Assembly (NCBI GenBank): GCA_006227875.1
Contig: SBFI01000442.1
Coordinates: forward strand, 1 to 26,791
Direction of reading: 5' to 3'
Length of the DNA: 26,791 nt
Source: Acidobacteriota bacterium
GTDB taxonomy: Bacteria > Acidobacteriota > Thermoanaerobaculia > Multivoradales > JAHEKO01
Position 1 is the stretch's first letter. Each line of letters opens with the position of its first letter. The position numbers and the translations under genes are program-made. Shown here one piece after another: positions 25,101 to 26,791 of this stretch. Below the pieces are notes generated by a model. It was not told the DNA's origin. It did not search any database and saw only the letters and a list, made by a program, of their open reading frames with translations.

Positions 25101-25642
25101 AGATCGAACACACCGCCGCGAACGGCGAAGTCCCCCACCTCCCCAACCAGGTCACTTCGTCGATAGCCGTAGCTCGAGAGGTGCTCCACCAGCGCTTCGA
25201 TCGGCTGCTCGCGATCTACCCGGATCTCGAGCACCGCACGGCCGAATTCTCCGGGCTCCGGTAACCGCCGAAACAGAGCCCTGGGCGTGCAGACCAGGGT
25301 CCCGACCTCACCGGACAGAAGCCGATCCAGGGCAACGGCCTCTTGCGCTCGCACCGGCAGCGAGACGTCGGTCTCTTGATAGGGGCTCAAAGAAGGGGCC
25401 GAGAAGAAGGCCCCCGAGCCGCCACAGAGCTCCACCATCTCCAGCCAACCGAGGGCATCGGCCTCCCGGGGCACCACCACCAATAGCGACCGGTCGAGGT
25501 CCCGGGCCAGCAGCTCGCACACCCAGGCGGCGGCCGCCAATGGCAACTGAACCACCCGACCCAGCCGTTGACGCAGCTCACCGTAGGCTTCGCTGGCGCG
25601 CAGCTCTTCGGTCAGATCACGCCAGATCTCATCGGCGCTCAT
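22199..25642 (-). CDS. mfd: Transcription-repair coupling factor Mfd
   Basis: Mfd displaces RNA polymerase stalled at DNA lesions and recruits UvrA. The 1147-residue protein, the normal length, has the UvrB-like N-terminal region, a CarD-like RNA polymerase interaction domain (DFIVHTDHGIGQFMGL, near 473-488), and a RecG-like translocase with Walker A GDVGFGKTE (near 640), DEEQRFG (near 741), SATPVPRTL and QLRGRVGRS (near 910). A TRCF C-terminal domain follows. The start is ATG 25642 (MSADEIW); the frame is open further upstream but that part crosses the divergent promoter region. Confidence 0.97.
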   Translation of the reverse strand: MSADEIWRDLTEELRASEAYGELRQRLGRVVQLPLAAAAWVCELLARDLDRSLLVVVPREADALGWLEMVELCGGSGAFFSAPSLSPYQETDVSLPVRAQEAVALDRLLSGEVGTLVCTPRALFRRLPEPGEFGRAVLEIRVDREQPIEALVEHLSSYGYRRSDLVGEVGDFAVRGGVFDLFPPGEAGPVRLDLFGDTVESIRWFDVEDQRSRDHLEAIRVLPLSLFRAGPEEASRLAELLSDRLGEEAGMDANDKIEDLRQRGRFVGWEHYLPMLAENTVSLRDLTVPPLLVGVAPEVLEAEISQHERRLSADFEARHSVQRLAVPPELLEQSATAVREVVDSCELTIEDAVVDGSPAAIDFGGSSTDIFHRQLPRFPREIETARARNERLLVVAPVEHWSRLEQWCESFEIPRGQGGLELVAGELQRGFRLPPAGVVVFAEQQLFPRVAPERPRPRRRFGPFVSGLRDLRAGDFIVHTDHGIGQFMGLRSIGEKERIRQQLPPSLVALGAEDTLGEVEVMEVAYSGDRNLLLPLSHLDLIQKYSGIEGVAPRLDRLGGSSWTRTKERVRKGLRKLAGDLLRHYAERHLAKAAVMPADSDLQAQFDAAFDFEETDDQLEAIAAIKSDLERQQPMDRLLCGDVGFGKTEVAMRAAFKVVDGGYQAAVLAPTTILADQHLETFRARFAGFPVEIEMVSRGRSAREIREIRRRLAANELDILIGTHRLLGSDIDFERLGLLVVDEEQRFGVAQKEQLLELKKSVHVLAMSATPVPRTLQLSLAGVRDLSVIETPPRDRMAVETAILPFTAELVREAIEFELERSGQVYYVYNRVEGIEEMARHLREVVPGLRLTVGHGQLNETELAQRMRAFKGGDFDLLLATTIIENGIDISNVNTMIVHRADRFGLAQLYQLRGRVGRSNQLAYCYLLVPTDRTLSEEARQRLAAIRDFTDLGAGFRVAARDLEIRGAGNLLGAEQSGHIAALGIETYLKMLKDAVSELRGEAVEEGPSVALDLSISTAIPQEYIEDANLRMDVYRKIASGEVADEEILAELRDRFGAPPPAVDRLLEVASLKRLAESLRAQSISVQGAKLQIRLRRDAHVDLDRLVRLVSSRPGASFSPTGVLVVERSGGESPIRLAREILEELRG

Positions 25643-25708
25643 CGGTGATGAGTCTACCTTCTGTACAGACTTCTCCCGATGGTAGGATAGGCCGTCTTTT
25701 TGATCTCG
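25643..25708. promoter_or_regulatory. Divergent intergenic region between mfd and the antiporter gene
   Basis: Both flanking genes must be driven from this 66-bp stretch or from within each other. It contains the perfect 10-bp palindrome TCTGTACAGA (25660-25669), overlapped by a wider AGTCT/AGACT inverted pair (25651-25655 and 25667-25671). A minus-strand TAGACT could serve as -10 for mfd but has no good -35; a plus-strand TGTACA-N15-TAGGAT is a poor match. No promoter can be called firmly. Confidence 0.3.
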
Positions 25709-26791
25709 ATGCGGCGTATTTTCCTCGCTCTCGCTCTGCTGGCCATCCTTCTCGCAGTGGGATCGGGGGGTGTGGCTACCGAGGCCACCGAGGATGGGCA
25801 TGGCGGCCACGCCGGGGCGATCACCCTAGTGCTACTGGGGATGGTCATCATGCTGGTTGCCGCCAAGGTGGGAGGCGAGCTGGCACAACGCGTCGACCAG
25901 CCGGCGGTCCTGGGTGAGCTGCTGGCAGGAGTCGTCCTTGGCAACCTGGCACTCATGGGTTACCACGGCCTCGACTTCCTGGCCACCGACCCGGGCATCG
26001 CCATCCTTGCCGAAATCGGTGTTGTTCTCCTGCTGTTCGAGGTCGGTCTCGAGTCGAATGTCCCGGAAATGCTCTCCGTCGGCCCCTCGAGCCTGCTGGT
26101 GGCGGTGCTCGGGGTCGTGGCCCCCTTCTTTCTGGGCTGGGGGGTGTCGGCTTGGATGCTGCCGGAGGAAGAACATTCTCGTCCATCTCTTTATCGGCGC
26201 CACCCTGTGTGCCACCAGCGTCGGGATCACCGCCCGCGTGCTCACCGACCTGGGCAAGGTCGCCTCCCGCGAGGCGCGGGTCATTCTGGGTGCGGCGGTC
26301 ATCGACGATGTTCTGGGTCTTGTCATCCTCGCCGTCATCTCCGGCATCATCACCGCGGCCAACACCGGCGGCGAGCTGCGGCGAGCTCGCCACCCTGGAC
26401 GTGCTGTGGATCGTCGGCAAGGCGACGATGTTTCTGGTGGGCGCCATCCTCATCGGCAGTTGGGTCTCCCCCAGGGTCTTTCGGGTGGCCAGCCGTCTGC
26501 AGATCCGCGGCCTCCTGTTGACCCTCTCGCTCGCCTTCTGCTTCCTGCTGGCGTACCTGGCGGCCGCTATCGACCTGGCCCCCATCGTCGGCGCTTTCGC
26601 CGCCGGGCTGATTCTGGAGAAGGTCCACTACCGCGATTTCCTGGATCGTGGAGAGCACGAGCTCGAGGAGCTCATCCATCCGATCACGACCTTTCTGGTG
26701 CCTCTGTTCTTCGTCCTCATGGGCATCAAAGTCGATCTCTCGACCTTTGGTGAGAAGGGCGTGCTGGGGTTCGCCCTCCTGCTCTCCGCGG
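25709..26791 (+). pseudogene. Cation:proton antiporter (CPA2/KefB-like), frameshifted twice, cut by the window edge
   Basis: The product resembles monovalent cation:proton antiporters of the CPA2 family, integral inner-membrane exchangers. An export-like hydrophobic start and a His/Gly-rich stretch (EDGHGGHAG) precede the first membrane helices (DQPAVLGELLAGVVLGNL and VVLLLFEVGLES). The reading frame then shifts by +1 within 26165-26173, continuing as NILVHLFIGATLCATSVGIT and the conserved double-aspartate helix VIDDVLGLVILAV. It shifts +1 again at the 10-bp duplication (26368-26387), continuing as LDVLWIVGKATMFLVGAIL to the edge. All three segments align in order as one protein, so the gene is either decaying or carries sequence errors. 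ATG 25709 is the likely start; no clear Shine-Dalgarno sequence is seen. Confidence 0.8.
26368..26387 (+). repeat. 10-bp tandem duplication causing a frameshift in the antiporter gene
   Basis: GCGGCGAGCT occurs twice head to tail without mismatch (26368-26377 and 26378-26387). Removing one copy restores a continuous frame (NTGGELATLDVLW) across the junction. Ten bases is not a multiple of three, so the second copy alone explains the +1 shift. Confidence 0.85.

Noticed and set aside
25660..25669. LexA box at TCTGTACAGA
   Set aside because: The E. coli-type LexA site is CTG-N10-CAG and the Gram-positive type is different again. Here the CTG and CAG are only two bases apart, so it does not fit.
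1..26791. tRNA, rRNA, CRISPR arrays, insertion sequences, attachment sites
   Set aside because: None was seen on reading. There are no spaced direct repeats of CRISPR type, no transposase-like products and almost no non-coding space to hold RNA genes.

Overview
The window is GC-rich bacterial DNA that is almost entirely coding. Nearly all genes lie on the minus strand and are packed with 1-20 base overlaps or very short gaps. The core is a near-complete division and cell wall (dcw) cluster. It points to a diderm (Gram-negative-type) bacterium: MurE carries the meso-diaminopimelate motif DNPR, and two secreted parvulin-type chaperones, one a lipoprotein, sit just upstream. The phylum cannot be fixed from the window; Acidobacteriota or a deltaproteobacterial-grade lineage is a guess.

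Layout in the direction of minus-strand transcription (right to left). A cation/proton antiporter gene on the plus strand runs off the right edge and is broken by two +1 frameshifts, one caused by a perfect 10-bp tandem duplication. Divergent from it is mfd (25642-22199), followed by a parvulin-like lipoprotein gene and a SurA-like foldase gene. The roughly 175-bp gap before mraZ holds a good sigma70-type promoter overlapped by three MraZ-type operator boxes at exact 10-bp spacing, and a perfect 15-bp tandem duplication of the -10 region.

The dcw genes then run mraZ-rsmH-ftsL-ftsI-murE-murF-mraY-murD-ftsW-murG-murC-ftsQ-ftsA-ftsZ. They make UDP-MurNAc-pentapeptide (MurC, D, E, F), lipids I and II (MraY, MurG), the septal polymerase and crosslinker (FtsW, FtsI) and the cytokinetic ring (FtsQ, L, A, Z). 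murB and ddl, often found in this cluster, are not in the window.

The most novel part follows ftsZ on the same strand (4336-238). It is a five-gene module: a small conserved-looking protein, a YdjI-like SPFH/band-7 protein ending in a zinc ribbon, and three translationally coupled proteins that all begin with a zinc ribbon of identical spacing (C-x2-C-x14-C-x2-C). Two of these are membrane-anchored paralogs. The first gene has a near-perfect Shine-Dalgarno sequence buried in a 9-bp hairpin. The architecture recalls the Bacillus YdjGHI membrane-stress partners of PspA, but here it is attached to the division cluster with no PspA in view. The leftmost 237 bases hold no gene I can support, only a GC-rich imperfect inverted repeat.
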